A stretch of DNA of 64,000 nucleotides from JAKAWQ01 sp963745975 (GTDB lineage Bacteria > Pseudomonadota > Alphaproteobacteria > Acetobacterales > Acetobacteraceae): contig CAVUZJ010000005.1 in NCBI GenBank assembly GCA_963745975.1, positions 558,001 to 622,000 on the forward strand, in the 5' to 3' direction. Below the pieces are notes generated by a model, which saw nothing but the letters and a program-made list of their open reading frames with translations, searched no databases and was not told where the DNA came from. Position 1 is the stretch's first letter, and the number at the start of each line of letters is the position of its first letter. Shown here piece by piece: positions 36,984 through 46,110 of the stretch. The translations under genes were made by a program, and so were the position numbers.

Positions 36984-37078
36984 CATAGCCCGGACGGCCC
37001 CTTGCGGCCAGTCGCGAGGGAGCTGGAAGTCCACCTGTTAATCCTTTGTTCCAACTTAATTTTCGCAATCGTTGCCTC

Positions 37079-37108
37079 TGGACAGGCCTTGACGGGCCAA
37101 GCTATACT
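37079..37108 (+). promoter_or_regulatory. Probable sigma-70-type promoter of the carboxypeptidase gene
   Basis: TGGACA (37079-37084), 18 bases, TATACT (37103-37108), 39 bases before the ATG at 37147. Confidence 0.45.
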
Positions 37109-37146
37109 CCGCAGCCTCGGCGGGCTTGCGAGGGAGAGGCGGCGGG

Positions 37147-38466
37147 ATGGAGAGCGAGGAGGGCGCGTCGCGCCCGCGACGGCCCGCGGTTCCGGCGTGG
37201 TCCGAGGGGCGCGGCGGGGCTCGGAAATATCCCAGGCGTGCCGGCCACGGCCCGGGTACGCGCAGACTCCGCCCTCGAAGCTTCGGCCTTGCCTCGGCGC
37301 TCGCGCTCGGCGTCTGCCTCTGGCTTGCAACCATCGCCCCGGCGCGCGCCGAGGACGGATTCGCCCATCCGAGCTACATCGTCGTCGATGCGGCGAGCGG
37401 GCGGGTGCTGAACGCGTACCGCGCGGACGCCATTCGCTACCCGGCCAGCCTGACCAAGCTGATGACGCTCTACCTCGCCTTCGAGGGGCTGCGCGACCGC
37501 CGGATCAGCTTCGAGACGCGCATCCCGATGACCTACGAGGCGGCCTCGGTCGAGCCGGTGAAGCTCGGCCTGCCGCCGGGAGCCACCATCAGCGTGCGGG
37601 ACGCGATCCTCGCCATGGTGACGCTCTCGGCGAACGATGTCGCAACCGCGCTCGGCCAGTATCTCGGCGGCGGCAGCATCCCCCGCTTCGCCGAGATGAT
37701 GACGCTGCGCGCCCATGCGCTGGGGATGGCGAATACCACCTTCCGCAACCCCTCGGGCCTGCCGGACCCGGGCCAGGTGACCACCGCCCGGGATATTGCG
37801 ATCCTGGCGCGGCGGCTGATCATCGATTTCCCGGACCAGTACCACTGGTTCAGCACGCGGCGCTTCCTCTTCCACGGCCGCTGGGTCGTGAGCGACGACA
37901 ACCTCCTCAAGGCCTACCCGGGGGCCGACGGGATGAAGACCGGCTACACCTACGCGGCCGGCCACAACCTCGTGTCGAGCGCCGAGCACGGCGACGTGCG
38001 TTTGATCGGCGTGGTGCTGGGCACGCAGACGATTCCGCAGGTGGACGGCGAGATGATGGCCGTGCTCAACGAGGGCTTCGCCGAGGAGAACGCCCCCGCG
38101 TCCGGGCCCGAGGTCGCCGCGCGCAGCCCGCTGCACGAGCTGATCCCCGCCGCCCAGGCAGCCCCCGAGCCGGTCCCCGTCCCGTCCCCCGACGAGGGAG
38201 TGACGGACGGACCTTGGGGCGTGCAGGTGGCCGCCTACGCGAGCGAGCCTATGGCCGTCTACGTCTCCGACCTCACCGAACGCATCCTGCGGAACGGCAG
38301 GGCGGCGGTGGAGCGCGCCTACCTCGCCGGCCGGCCGGTTTGGCGCGCCCGCGTGCTGGACCTCTCGGCCGCAGAGGCGCACGCCGCCTGCCCGATCCTC
38401 GCACGCCACAGACTGCCCTGCTGGATGCTGCCGCCGAGCCGCAACGGCGAGCTCGCCAGCCGCTGA
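37147..38466 (+). CDS. D-alanyl-D-alanine carboxypeptidase (DacF/PBP5-6 type) with C-terminal SPOR-like region
   Basis: A 439-residue periplasmic serine peptidase trimming peptidoglycan pentapeptides. The N-terminal 69 residues carry a long Arg-rich lead and a signal segment (ASALALGVCLWLATIAPARA). The active-site motifs are complete: SLTK (Ser101, Lys104), SAN (161-163) and KTG (264-266). After a Pro-rich linker (about residues 335-355) the end resembles a SPOR peptidoglycan-binding domain (WGVQVAAYASEPMAV). The ATG at 37147 follows GGGAGAGGCGGCGG. A hairpin repeat begins right after the stop. Confidence 0.88.
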   Translation: MESEEGASRPRRPAVPAWSEGRGGARKYPRRAGHGPGTRRLRPRSFGLASALALGVCLWLATIAPARAEDGFAHPSYIVVDAASGRVLNAYRADAIRYPASLTKLMTLYLAFEGLRDRRISFETRIPMTYEAASVEPVKLGLPPGATISVRDAILAMVTLSANDVATALGQYLGGGSIPRFAEMMTLRAHALGMANTTFRNPSGLPDPGQVTTARDIAILARRLIIDFPDQYHWFSTRRFLFHGRWVVSDDNLLKAYPGADGMKTGYTYAAGHNLVSSAEHGDVRLIGVVLGTQTIPQVDGEMMAVLNEGFAEENAPASGPEVAARSPLHELIPAAQAAPEPVPVPSPDEGVTDGPWGVQVAAYASEPMAVYVSDLTERILRNGRAAVERAYLAGRPVWRARVLDLSAAEAHAACPILARHRLPCWMLPPSRNGELASR

Positions 38467-38471
38467 CCGAG

Positions 38472-38562
38472 AAGGCCAGGGGGACGCTGTCCCCCTGGAC
38501 CCCCTGCCAGGGTCCCAGACCCTGGCGGGGGTTCCAAGGGGGCAGAGCCCCCTTGGTCTTTC
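38472..38562. repeat. Modular hairpin repeat, full short form
   Basis: Three hairpins in a row: CCAGGGGGAC-GCT-GTCCCCCTGG-like (38476-38498), CCAGGGTC-CCA-GACCCTGG (38507-38525) and CCAAGGGGGC-AGA-GCCCCCTTGG (38534-38556). The outer ends AAGGCCA / TTGGTCTT are near-inverted. It lies between two convergent genes. Related copies are at 6144-6187 and 52639-52840. Confidence 0.75.
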
Positions 38563-39672
38563 TCAGGGGTCCGGCGGCCAGGACAGTGCCGGGACCTCGA
38601 GGAGCGGGATGCTGCCGACGCTCAAGGTGCGGTCCTCGAGCCTGAGCGGCACGTCCACTTCGGGCGGGGCGCCGGGGGTAGCGGCAGGGTGGGCCAGCAG
38701 CATCAGCACCGCCTTGGCCGCCGTGGCCGCGCCCGGGCCGATGCTGCCGTGCGCCACCAGGGCGTCGAGCGCGGCCGTATAGCCGAGGATTCGCGCGGTC
38801 GCCTCCCCCGCCGGCTGCATCGCCCGGTCCAGGACCAGCCGGCCGGCGGCGCCGACCGCGAGCGGCCCCCAGATCAGCGAGAAGTCCCGCACGGTGAGGG
38901 CGCCCCCGCCGTCGCGCCAGGCGCCGAGCTCGGCCGTCCAGGCCGGGCCGGAGGGCAACGGGCCGGTCATGACCGCCGCCAGCGAGACGAGCGCGATGTC
39001 CCGGCCCAGCGCGGCGAGCCCGGCGTGGGCGATGCGGACCGACGTGGCGTGCACCTGGAGCTGGAGCTCCGGCCGCGTTCCCGCGACCGCCGCGGCCCGG
39101 GTTCCGATGCCGGGCTGGCCGGCGCCAACGGCGGACGAGGCCAGCGAAACCTCAACCCCGAGCGTCCCCGCCCGGATCAGGTCGGGATCGAGGCCGGCCG
39201 GCCCGAGCCTCGGCTCGGTCGCGTTGATCGCCATGCTCTCCGCCGGGCCCGAACCGGCGAAGAGGGGGAGCGCCGCCTCGATCCGGCTCGCGGCGAGCGC
39301 GATCTCGGGGCTGCCCGCGATGCGGAAGCGCTGCTCTCCTTGGGCGCGCACCCGGAGCCTTCGCGGGGTGAGCGGATCGACGCTGAGAAGAAGGCGGAAG
39401 CTGCGCCAGGCGAGGCCGCCCGGCACCAAAGCCTGGCCGCCGGAGATCGCGAAGCCGGCGACGGTCACGCAAGCGGATAACGGCCAGCCACCGAGGCGCT
39501 CGGGACCCGTTTGCACCTGCCAGCCCTCGCTGCGGCGGGCGGCCACCCAGTCGTGGAACGCCGCTTCAATTTGCCGGGCCGCGACCAGCCAGACCACGGA
39601 GTCGGCCGCGACCAGGAGGACGGGCGTGATGACGAGCAGGGCGAGGAGACGGCGGCGAAGGGAGCGGCGCAT
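38563..39672 (-). CDS. DUF2125 domain-containing protein
   Basis: A 369-residue exported or membrane-anchored protein of the alphaproteobacterial DUF2125 family (PF09898). An N-terminal anchor LLALLVITPVLLVAADSVVWLV (residues 10-31) is followed by AAFHDWVAARRSEGWQV and LGGWP, the family's start motif. The rest is beta-rich and hydrophobic, as expected for an AsmA-like lipid-interacting periplasmic fold (inference). The ATG at 39672 puts the Arg-rich tail directly before the anchor. Function unknown. Confidence 0.8.
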   Translation of the reverse strand: MRRSLRRRLLALLVITPVLLVAADSVVWLVAARQIEAAFHDWVAARRSEGWQVQTGPERLGGWPLSACVTVAGFAISGGQALVPGGLAWRSFRLLLSVDPLTPRRLRVRAQGEQRFRIAGSPEIALAASRIEAALPLFAGSGPAESMAINATEPRLGPAGLDPDLIRAGTLGVEVSLASSAVGAGQPGIGTRAAAVAGTRPELQLQVHATSVRIAHAGLAALGRDIALVSLAAVMTGPLPSGPAWTAELGAWRDGGGALTVRDFSLIWGPLAVGAAGRLVLDRAMQPAGEATARILGYTAALDALVAHGSIGPGAATAAKAVLMLLAHPAATPGAPPEVDVPLRLEDRTLSVGSIPLLEVPALSWPPDP

Positions 39673-39790
39673 GCGGGCCAGAATACAAGTCCGCCCCAAG
39701 AGGCCGCCAGCCGCCGGCTATGAGGCGCGCGTCATCCACACCCTCGCACAAGGCAGGGCACGGGATCCTTTTGGAGGCAAAAAACCAGCT

Positions 39791-40573
39791 TCAATCAGGA
39801 GAATGGGAGAGGTTCCTGTGATCGCCCGGGAACCCGGGCGCCGAGCCCTCCACAGAGTTTTCCACAAGTGCCGCCGCGGTCCCCGGCCCGGCCGCATAGA
39901 GCGCGCCCAAGCGGGCGAGGAGGACCTGGCGCGGCAGGCGCGGAGCCAGCGGCGGATGGATCGCGATATGGATGGTCCCCGGTCGCTTGCGGAAGCCGCG
40001 CCGTCCCCAGGACCGGCCCGAATCGGTCGCCACCGGGATCACCGGGAGGCCGGTGTGGGTGGCGAGAGCGGCCACGCCCGGCTGCAGCTGGCCCACGGCG
40101 CCGGGCCGCACGCGCGTGCCTTCGGGGAAGATGATGATCTGGCGGCCGGCGGCGATCGCGCGGTCGGCGTCGGCGAGCAGGCCGCGGATGGCGGCCGCCC
40201 CGCCCGCGCGGTCCACCGGGATCTGCCCGGACGGGCGGAGCATGGGCCCGAAGAAGGGAACCCGGAGGAGCTCGCGCTTCACGACATAGGCGGGAAGCGG
40301 CACGAGCGAGAGCCAGACCAGGGTGTCGAACGCCGACTGGTGCTGCGAGGCGATCAGCGCCGGCCCCGCCGCCGGCAGATGCTCGGTCCCGGTCACGGCG
40401 AGCCGGACACCGGCGAGCGGGCCGAGCCCGCCGAGAATGGCGCGGGCCCAGACCTTGCCGAACCCCAGCGCCTTGCCGGGAAAGAGGAACCGGACCGGCA
40501 GCGAGGCGAGCGCCATCGCGGCGGTCACCGTCCAGAAATAGAGGTTATAGAGCGCCGAGCGCAGCAGGATCAC
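39791..40573 (-). CDS. plsC: 1-acyl-sn-glycerol-3-phosphate acyltransferase (PlsC family)
   Basis: A 260-residue inner-membrane enzyme making phosphatidic acid. An N-terminal hydrophobic stretch (YFWTVTAAMALASL) is followed by a variant of the HxxxxD box: SQHQSAFDTLVW keeps His and Asp with HQSAFD. The glycerol-phosphate motif is FPEGTRVRPG, and PVDRAGG is also present. The GTG start at 40573 overlaps the preceding stop (GTGA). Fourth gene of an ftsE-ftsX-ydcF-plsC run. Confidence 0.88.
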   Translation of the reverse strand: MILLRSALYNLYFWTVTAAMALASLPVRFLFPGKALGFGKVWARAILGGLGPLAGVRLAVTGTEHLPAAGPALIASQHQSAFDTLVWLSLVPLPAYVVKRELLRVPFFGPMLRPSGQIPVDRAGGAAAIRGLLADADRAIAAGRQIIIFPEGTRVRPGAVGQLQPGVAALATHTGLPVIPVATDSGRSWGRRGFRKRPGTIHIAIHPPLAPRLPRQVLLARLGALYAAGPGTAAALVENSVEGSAPGFPGDHRNLSHSPD

Positions 40574-41193
40574 GCCGCCTGCCCCCTCTCCCAGAAGACG
40601 ACCAGGGAGCCCAGGCCGGCTTCGGCTGCCAGCCAGCGCGTGTATTCGCCGAGCACCACGCGCCAGAGATCGCGCTGCCACTCGGGCGGCGGGTTCGGCG
40701 GGGGCACGCTCACCGGCTCGAGCCGCACGCCCGGCAGGGTGCGGCGAAAGTCCCGGAGCGCCCGCGGCATATGATAGAACGAAGTAACCAGGATCAGGCT
40801 GGTAAGGTCGAGTTCATGCGCCCAGGACGCCGCCTCGCGGGCGTTGCCCGCCGTGGTGGCGGCGCTGTGGCCGAGCACCACCCGCCCGTCGAGCCGTGCC
40901 TCGGGAACGCCCGAGAGGCGAGCGAGGTCCTCGAGCCCTGTGCCCGGGGCGACCCCCGAGACGAGGAGGCGCGGCGCGGCGCCGCCGAGCAGCAGCCGGA
41001 AGGCTTCCTCGAGCCGGCCGGAACCGCCGGTAAGGACGACGATGCCCTCGGCCGGCACCGGCTCCGCCGTCGGGGTGAGGATGCGGGCGAGGAAGCAGAC
41101 GAAGCCGGCGCCCCAGGCGAGCACGAGGACGAAGAGCACCACGGCCGTCCGGCGCAGCAGGCCGGCGGCAAAGCCCTGCCTCCGCCGCCTCAC
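40570..41193 (-). CDS. YdcF/ElyC family membrane protein (DUF218)
   Basis: A 207-residue protein with one N-terminal transmembrane segment (VVLFVLVLAWGAGFVCFLARI) and a DUF218 fold. IVVLTGGSGRLEEAF, LLVSGV, GHSAATTAGNAREAA and LILVTSFYHMPRA are the family's four motifs. Related proteins (ElyC, SanA) affect envelope precursor metabolism. The GTG start overlaps the ftsX stop by four bases, as does its own stop with plsC, so translation is coupled. Confidence 0.85.
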   Translation of the reverse strand: MRRRRQGFAAGLLRRTAVVLFVLVLAWGAGFVCFLARILTPTAEPVPAEGIVVLTGGSGRLEEAFRLLLGGAAPRLLVSGVAPGTGLEDLARLSGVPEARLDGRVVLGHSAATTAGNAREAASWAHELDLTSLILVTSFYHMPRALRDFRRTLPGVRLEPVSVPPPNPPPEWQRDLWRVVLGEYTRWLAAEAGLGSLVVFWERGQAA

Positions 41194-42116
41194 GGCAACC
41201 GGCGGAGCCAGCTGCGCACGGTCGCCTGCGCCGTGAGATAGCCGATCGCGGCGGCGATCGCGGGCAGGAGCGGCAGGGCGAGCCAGAGCAATGCCGGCAG
41301 CCCGCCCGCCTCCATCCCGCCCGCGGGCGCGGCCGGCGCATTGAGCTCCCCGAAGGGCGCGGCCAGGCCGGCCAGCGTCAGCAGCACCGGCAGGGCCGCG
41401 AGCGCGCCTGCGGCGCCGCCGATCGCGGCCAGGCGCGTGGCCCGGCCCGCGAAGCGCGCCGCGATGTAGCCGTCGGACGCGCCGAGGCCGTGCACGATCT
41501 CGATCGCCTCGCGGCGGGCGGCGATCCCGGCGTGGGTCGCGACCGCGACCACCGCGACGGCGACCGCGGCCACCACGAGGAGCGCCACCGCCGCGCAGGC
41601 CTGGAGGCTGCGGGCCAGCGCGGCCAGGCGCCGCACCCAAACGCCGTGGCTTTCGACCAGGGTGCCGGGCGCCGCGGCGCCGAGCGAGGCGGAAAGTGCC
41701 GCGAGCGGCGCGTCGGGCGCCGCCAGGCGGACTGCGACGACCGCCGGCAGCGGCAGGGCGAGGCGGCCGGCGGCGGCGCCGAGCCAGGGGCGGAGCAACG
41801 CGTCGAGCTCGGCCTCGGAGAGCGGGCGGGCCGCGGCCACCGCCGGCTCCGCGCGCAGGAGGGCGAGCACTTCCGTAAGCCGGCTGGCGCCGCCGGCGGC
41901 CGATGGGGACGTCGGGTCGGGAACCTGGACGGTGAGCACGGCCTCGGCCCCCTGCTGCCAATGCCGGGCAAGGGCTGCGGCCGCAACCGAGCCGGCAAGC
42001 GCGAGGGCGGCGAGGAACGCCATGGCGGCGACCAGGAACGGCAGCAGCCGGTCGGAGAGCGCGCGCTGCAGCCCGAGATCGTCGAATCCCGCCGGCCGCA
42101 GCTTCGATCTAGCCAT
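41190..42116 (-). CDS. ftsX: Cell division protein FtsX
   Basis: A 308-residue, four-helix ABC-type membrane protein that relays FtsE ATPase action to periplasmic amidases at the septum. Helix 1 is LPFLVAAMAFLAALALAGSVAAAAL near residue 30. A periplasmic domain (about residues 60-165) and the C-terminal three helices with HGLGASDGYIAARFAGRA follow. The ATG at 42116 overlaps the ftsE stop by eight bases. Sequence is very Ala/Leu/Gly-rich, as usual for high-GC FtsX. Confidence 0.88.
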   Translation of the reverse strand: MARSKLRPAGFDDLGLQRALSDRLLPFLVAAMAFLAALALAGSVAAAALARHWQQGAEAVLTVQVPDPTSPSAAGGASRLTEVLALLRAEPAVAAARPLSEAELDALLRPWLGAAAGRLALPLPAVVAVRLAAPDAPLAALSASLGAAAPGTLVESHGVWVRRLAALARSLQACAAVALLVVAAVAVAVVAVATHAGIAARREAIEIVHGLGASDGYIAARFAGRATRLAAIGGAAGALAALPVLLTLAGLAAPFGELNAPAAPAGGMEAGGLPALLWLALPLLPAIAAAIGYLTAQATVRSWLRRLP

Positions 42117-42783
42117 GTGCGGCGAGCCGGCCATGGTCGAGGCGAAGCGCGGGCGCGGCGTGGCGGGCGACCAGGGCTTCGTTGTGGGTGGCGACGACGA
42201 CCGTGGTGCCCAGCCGAACCAGCTCGTGCAGGAGGCGCATCAGCCGCTCGGCCTGCGCCTCGTCGAGATTGCCGGTCGGCTCGTCGGCGAGGAGGAGGCG
42301 AGGCCGGGCGATCACCGCGCGGGCGATAGCGACCCGCTGCTGCTCGCCCCCGGAGAGAGTTTCGGGCGGGGATTCGAGCTTTCCGGCGAGCCCCACCCAG
42401 CGCAGCATCTCGGCCACGTCGGCGCGGATCTGCCCCTCCGGCCGGCCGCCGATGCGCAGCGGAAGGGCGACGTTGTCGAAGGCCGAGAGATGGGGCAGCA
42501 GCCGGAAATCCTGGAACACGACGCCGATCCGCCGGCGCAGGCCGGGAAGCTGGCGCCGGCCGGCCCGCGCGATCTCGGTGCCGAGCAGGGTGAGCGTTCC
42601 CTCGCTCGGCCGGGCGGCAAGGTACATGAGCCGGAGCACGCTCGTCTTGCCGGCCCCCGAGGGGCCGAGCAGCCAGCGGAATCCGCCCTCCGGAATCTCG
42701 AAGGAGAGATCGCGCAGGACCGACGCGGGGCGCTCCCTGCCCGGCGCGGCGTAGCTCAGACCGACGTGCTCGAATCGGACCAT
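42109..42783 (-). CDS. ftsE: Cell division ATP-binding protein FtsE
   Basis: A 224-residue ABC ATPase partnering FtsX. Walker A GPSGAGKTS (about residues 38-46), signature LSGGEQQRVAIARA and Walker B LLLADEPTGNLD are intact; VFQDFRLLPHLSAFDN is typical of FtsE. The start MVRFEHVGLSY at 42783 is canonical; a longer frame overlaps the divergent gene's leader. Confidence 0.93.
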   Translation of the reverse strand: MVRFEHVGLSYAAPGRERPASVLRDLSFEIPEGGFRWLLGPSGAGKTSVLRLMYLAARPSEGTLTLLGTEIARAGRRQLPGLRRRIGVVFQDFRLLPHLSAFDNVALPLRIGGRPEGQIRADVAEMLRWVGLAGKLESPPETLSGGEQQRVAIARAVIARPRLLLADEPTGNLDEAQAERLMRLLHELVRLGTTVVVATHNEALVARHAAPALRLDHGRLAAHG

Positions 42784-42925
42784 TCTCTCCCGGCCACGTG
42801 GCTTGTCATTTCTGCAGCATGGCATGTCCGCTGCCATGCCGGGACGCCCGATCGGGCGCCGGCGGGGCGGGAATCGCTCGGCCCCGGGGCTTGCCTCGGC
42901 TCCGGGGCCGACCGATTCTCGCGTG

Positions 42926-43468
42926 ATGCGGGTTCTCTGCCCATCCTGCGCGGCGGTCTACGAGGTGCCCGAGCCGCTGCTCGGCGCGGGCAGCCGGACC
43001 TTGCGCTGCGGCCGCTGCGGGACGGAATGGGCGCTCGTTGCGGTGCCGCCGGAGGGGGCAGCGGAGACGGCTTCGGCGGAGCCGGAAGAAGTGCTGCCGG
43101 CGCCTCCACCCGCGCCCGACCCGCCCGCGCCCCCAGCTTCGGAGCGCCTGGGCGCGGCGGAGCCGGAGGCAGCGCCGGAGGTAGCGCCCCAGGGCCCGTC
43201 CCAGCTCGCCATCCCGCAACGGGAGGCGCCGCGGGCGCGGCCCTTCGCACTCGGGCCGGCCGGCTCAGGGGAAGTGCCCCCGGCACCGGAGGCGAGAGAG
43301 CCGCGTCAGGGGCACAACGGAGCGGCGTGGCTCGGCTGGCTGGTGAGCCTTGCCCTCATCGCCTTGCTCGTCTGGGCCGGCTACGCGTACCGCGGAGCGG
43401 TGATGCATGCCTGGCCGCCCAGCCAGCGCCTTTACGCGCTCCTCGGCCTCGGCCCCGTGCGGCCCTGA
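42926..43468 (+). CDS. MJ0042-type zinc-ribbon protein with C-terminal membrane segment
   Basis: A 180-residue protein. The N-terminal zinc ribbon has two CxxC pairs: CPSCAAVYEVPEPLL and LRCGRCGTEWAL (residues 5-8 and 26-29). A long Pro/Ala/Glu-rich linker follows (about residues 40-135), then a transmembrane helix WLGWLVSLALIALLVWAGYAY near 140-160. Such proteins diverge from ftsE in many alphaproteobacteria, a conserved position without known function. The start at the GTGATG (42926) places the ribbon right at the N-terminus. Confidence 0.8.
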   Translation: MRVLCPSCAAVYEVPEPLLGAGSRTLRCGRCGTEWALVAVPPEGAAETASAEPEEVLPAPPPAPDPPAPPASERLGAAEPEAAPEVAPQGPSQLAIPQREAPRARPFALGPAGSGEVPPAPEAREPRQGHNGAAWLGWLVSLALIALLVWAGYAYRGAVMHAWPPSQRLYALLGLGPVRP

Positions 43469-43505
43469 CCCCTCCTCTCACGCCGCCTGCCCGTCGAGCC
43501 AGCTT

Positions 43506-46043
43506 CTAAAATTGCTTGAGCAGGCGGTCGATGTAGTCGCGGTCTGGCACCGGCAGGTCGGGGCTGGCCTCGCGGCGGCGCAGCTCCTGCTGGATCGCGC
43601 GCGCCTCCGCGGCGACGTCGCCGTTCGGAATATTGACGAAGCCGTTGGGGTTGCCGCCGTCGATCTGATCGCCGGTCGGCCGTCCCAGCGGGTCGAGCCC
43701 GATGCCCGGCGCGCGGCCCAACCCGCCCTGGTTCGGGTTGCCCCCGAACGGGCCGCCCTCCATCAGGAAGCCGGCCCCACCGGCTCCGGGTTGCATGGCC
43801 CCCGCGCTGGCCGCGGCCGCCATCGCCGCCATCGCCTGCCGCCCGCCCTGCTGGAGATCGGCGATTGCCTCGCGCTCGGCGGCGGCGGCCGGCCGGTCCT
43901 CGCCGGCGCCGAGGGCCCCGGCCGCGCCGCGCATGGCGATATCCGCCTTGCCGAGCGCCGGCGGGATCTTGCCCATGGCGTCGGAGAAGCTGCTCATCAT
44001 CACGCCGAGCACCTGGCGCAGCGCCTGCTGGACGGTCTGGTCCGCGCCCCGCTCGGCGTCCGCGGCTCCCTGCCCCGGGTTCTGGGCGGACCCGGATGAC
44101 GGAGGCACAACCAAGGGCGAAGCCAGCCGGCGCTCGGCGTGATCGAGCAGCCCCGCCTCGCGCTGCACGACATCGCCGAGCGCGGCCAGGGCCTGCTGGC
44201 CCTTCTGCATCTGCATCGCCCGCGCCATGTCCTGCGGCGTCAGCGGGCGGGCATTCTGCAACTGGCTGAGCAGGTTCTGCAGCTCGGCCATCTCCTGCCG
44301 CGCGGTCGCGAGATCGCCCCGGGCGATCGCCTGCCGCATCTCCTCCGCCATCCGCTCGAAGGTCTGCTCGTCGTACTGGCGGGCGGCGAGCTGGTCGGGG
44401 AGCCGGGGGCTGTTGGCGGCGAGGTTCCGGGCGAGGGCCTCGATCTGCTGGCGGATCGCCTGCTCCAGGGCGGCGATCCGGCGGTCGATCTCCTTCTCCT
44501 GCGGCCCGCCTTGGTGCCCGGCCTCGGCGAGCGCCTGCTCGAGCGCGCGGGTCGCGGCGGCCAGCGCGCGGGCGGTCTCGGCGGTCGGGCCCTCCTCGTA
44601 ATGCCAGGCGAGCTGCCAGAGCCGGTCCTCGGCCCGGCCGACCGCGGCGGGGGCGAGATCGCGCGCCAGCAGTGCCGCGATCGCGCGCATGTTGAGGAAG
44701 GCGCCGAGATCGCCGTTGCGCGCCGCCGGCGTCGCCGAGAGCGCATCGAGTGCCGCGATCGCGGGCTCCCGCGCGTCCGGCTCGAGGACCAGCTCTTTCC
44801 GCACCGCGATCAGCGCGCGCGCGAGCGGGTTGCGGAAGGCGATCTCGGGGAGGCGGAAGCGAACGGTGCCGCTTTCGCCGGCCAGCCCGGCGCCGTTCAG
44901 GGCGCGGAGCCGGGCGGTCACCTCGAGCCCGGCCCAGGGATGCGCGGTAAGATCGGCGAGCGCGGTGCCGCCCTCGTCACGCGGGTCCCCGCCGGCGAGC
45001 GGGATCGGGACGGTGAGGGCAGGCGCACCCGGCCGTGCGGCGAGGTGCAGCACGGCGCTGAGACCGGTGACGCCGTAGGCATCGTGCGCGTGCCAGGGAA
45101 AGCGCGTGTCGGTGCTGCGCTGATCGGGGCCGGGCAGCCCCGTGAAACGGACGGTGGGCGGCGTGGCCCCGATCACCGCGAGGTCCCAGGCGCCGAGCTC
45201 TGCCCCGCGGCGGGTCAAGCTGAGCCGGCCGCTCTCGGCGAGCAGGGTGGCGGCGCGGTAGCTGGACGGGCCGAGCTTGTCGAACGGGACGGTGCGGCCG
45301 GCGAAGGCGAGGCGCGGGGCGCCGCTGCCCCCGGTCAGGCTGACGGCGAGACGCGAGCCGGCAGGCACGGCAAGCGCGCCGCCGGGAACGCGCAGGAATA
45401 AGGGCGGCAGGTGGGTATAGGCGGGGGGCGTGATCCACCCGGCAAGCTCGGGTGCCGGCGGCGCCGCTCCCATCGGAACGACCGGCGTGAACGCGGCGGC
45501 CACGCGGTCGAGCGAGTCGGGTCCGGCGACGCCGATGCCGGCAATGATGCCCACGATCAGGCCTATCCTGAGCGCGCGAGGATCGCGCGCGGCGAGGTTG
45601 GGATGCGGCGGCCCGACGCGGAGCCGCGCGAGATGTGCTGCCATCCGCGCGCGATGCGCCTGCCAGAGGAGGCTCGCCGTGGCGCCGGTGATGGCAGGCC
45701 GGTCCGCGATGGCGGCGAGCGGGCGGTGGACGAGGTGGTTCGTGAGCTCGAGCCAGCGATCCGCGGCCGGGCGGGTCGGAAAGGAGAAGCGGGCGAGGCT
45801 GCGCCCCGCCAGCGCGGCCGTGCCGGCGGCGAGCAGAACCAGCAGCACAAGGTGCGGCCAGGGCGGCAGCAGCGAAACGAGGCCGAAGAGCGCGGCGGCG
45901 ACGAACAGGCCGATGACCCCAAGCGGCGGCCAGAGCAGCGGCCAAAGACGTTCGAAGGCCAGCACGAGCCGGGCGGCCAGGCGCTGCCGCTCGAGCCGGG
46001 CCGTCCCGTCCGCCGGTGGATGCACGAAGCCGCCCTCCTTCAA
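43506..46043 (-). CDS. TIGR02302/DUF4175 family membrane protein
   Basis: An 845-residue protein. Two or three transmembrane helices lie in the first 80 residues (WPLLWPPLGVIGLFVAAALFG; HLVLLVLLAAGTAAL), with another near 165-185. Then comes a beta-rich region and a long Gln/Ala-rich helical part (about residues 500-700), including repeated QxxA and MARAMQMQKGQQAL. The Gly/Asn/Pro-rich end has GRPTGDQIDGGNPN. The C-terminal RDYIDRLLKQF matches the family end. The family sits beside lysA in alphaproteobacteria; function is unknown, an envelope role being likely. Confidence 0.88.
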   Translation of the reverse strand: MKEGGFVHPPADGTARLERQRLAARLVLAFERLWPLLWPPLGVIGLFVAAALFGLVSLLPPWPHLVLLVLLAAGTAALAGRSLARFSFPTRPAADRWLELTNHLVHRPLAAIADRPAITGATASLLWQAHRARMAAHLARLRVGPPHPNLAARDPRALRIGLIVGIIAGIGVAGPDSLDRVAAAFTPVVPMGAAPPAPELAGWITPPAYTHLPPLFLRVPGGALAVPAGSRLAVSLTGGSGAPRLAFAGRTVPFDKLGPSSYRAATLLAESGRLSLTRRGAELGAWDLAVIGATPPTVRFTGLPGPDQRSTDTRFPWHAHDAYGVTGLSAVLHLAARPGAPALTVPIPLAGGDPRDEGGTALADLTAHPWAGLEVTARLRALNGAGLAGESGTVRFRLPEIAFRNPLARALIAVRKELVLEPDAREPAIAALDALSATPAARNGDLGAFLNMRAIAALLARDLAPAAVGRAEDRLWQLAWHYEEGPTAETARALAAATRALEQALAEAGHQGGPQEKEIDRRIAALEQAIRQQIEALARNLAANSPRLPDQLAARQYDEQTFERMAEEMRQAIARGDLATARQEMAELQNLLSQLQNARPLTPQDMARAMQMQKGQQALAALGDVVQREAGLLDHAERRLASPLVVPPSSGSAQNPGQGAADAERGADQTVQQALRQVLGVMMSSFSDAMGKIPPALGKADIAMRGAAGALGAGEDRPAAAAEREAIADLQQGGRQAMAAMAAAASAGAMQPGAGGAGFLMEGGPFGGNPNQGGLGRAPGIGLDPLGRPTGDQIDGGNPNGFVNIPNGDVAAEARAIQQELRRREASPDLPVPDRDYIDRLLKQF

Positions 46044-46110
46044 GGACCAGCCTTCAAGGTTAGCGTATGTGGGCCCGCTGCCGTGAAGGAAAAGCTTCGG
46101 AGCAACGCCG

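Noticed and set aside
37089..37108. TTGACG followed by TATACT before the carboxypeptidase gene
   Set aside because: The spacing is only 8 bases; the TGGACA ten bases further upstream gives a proper 18-base spacer and was used instead.
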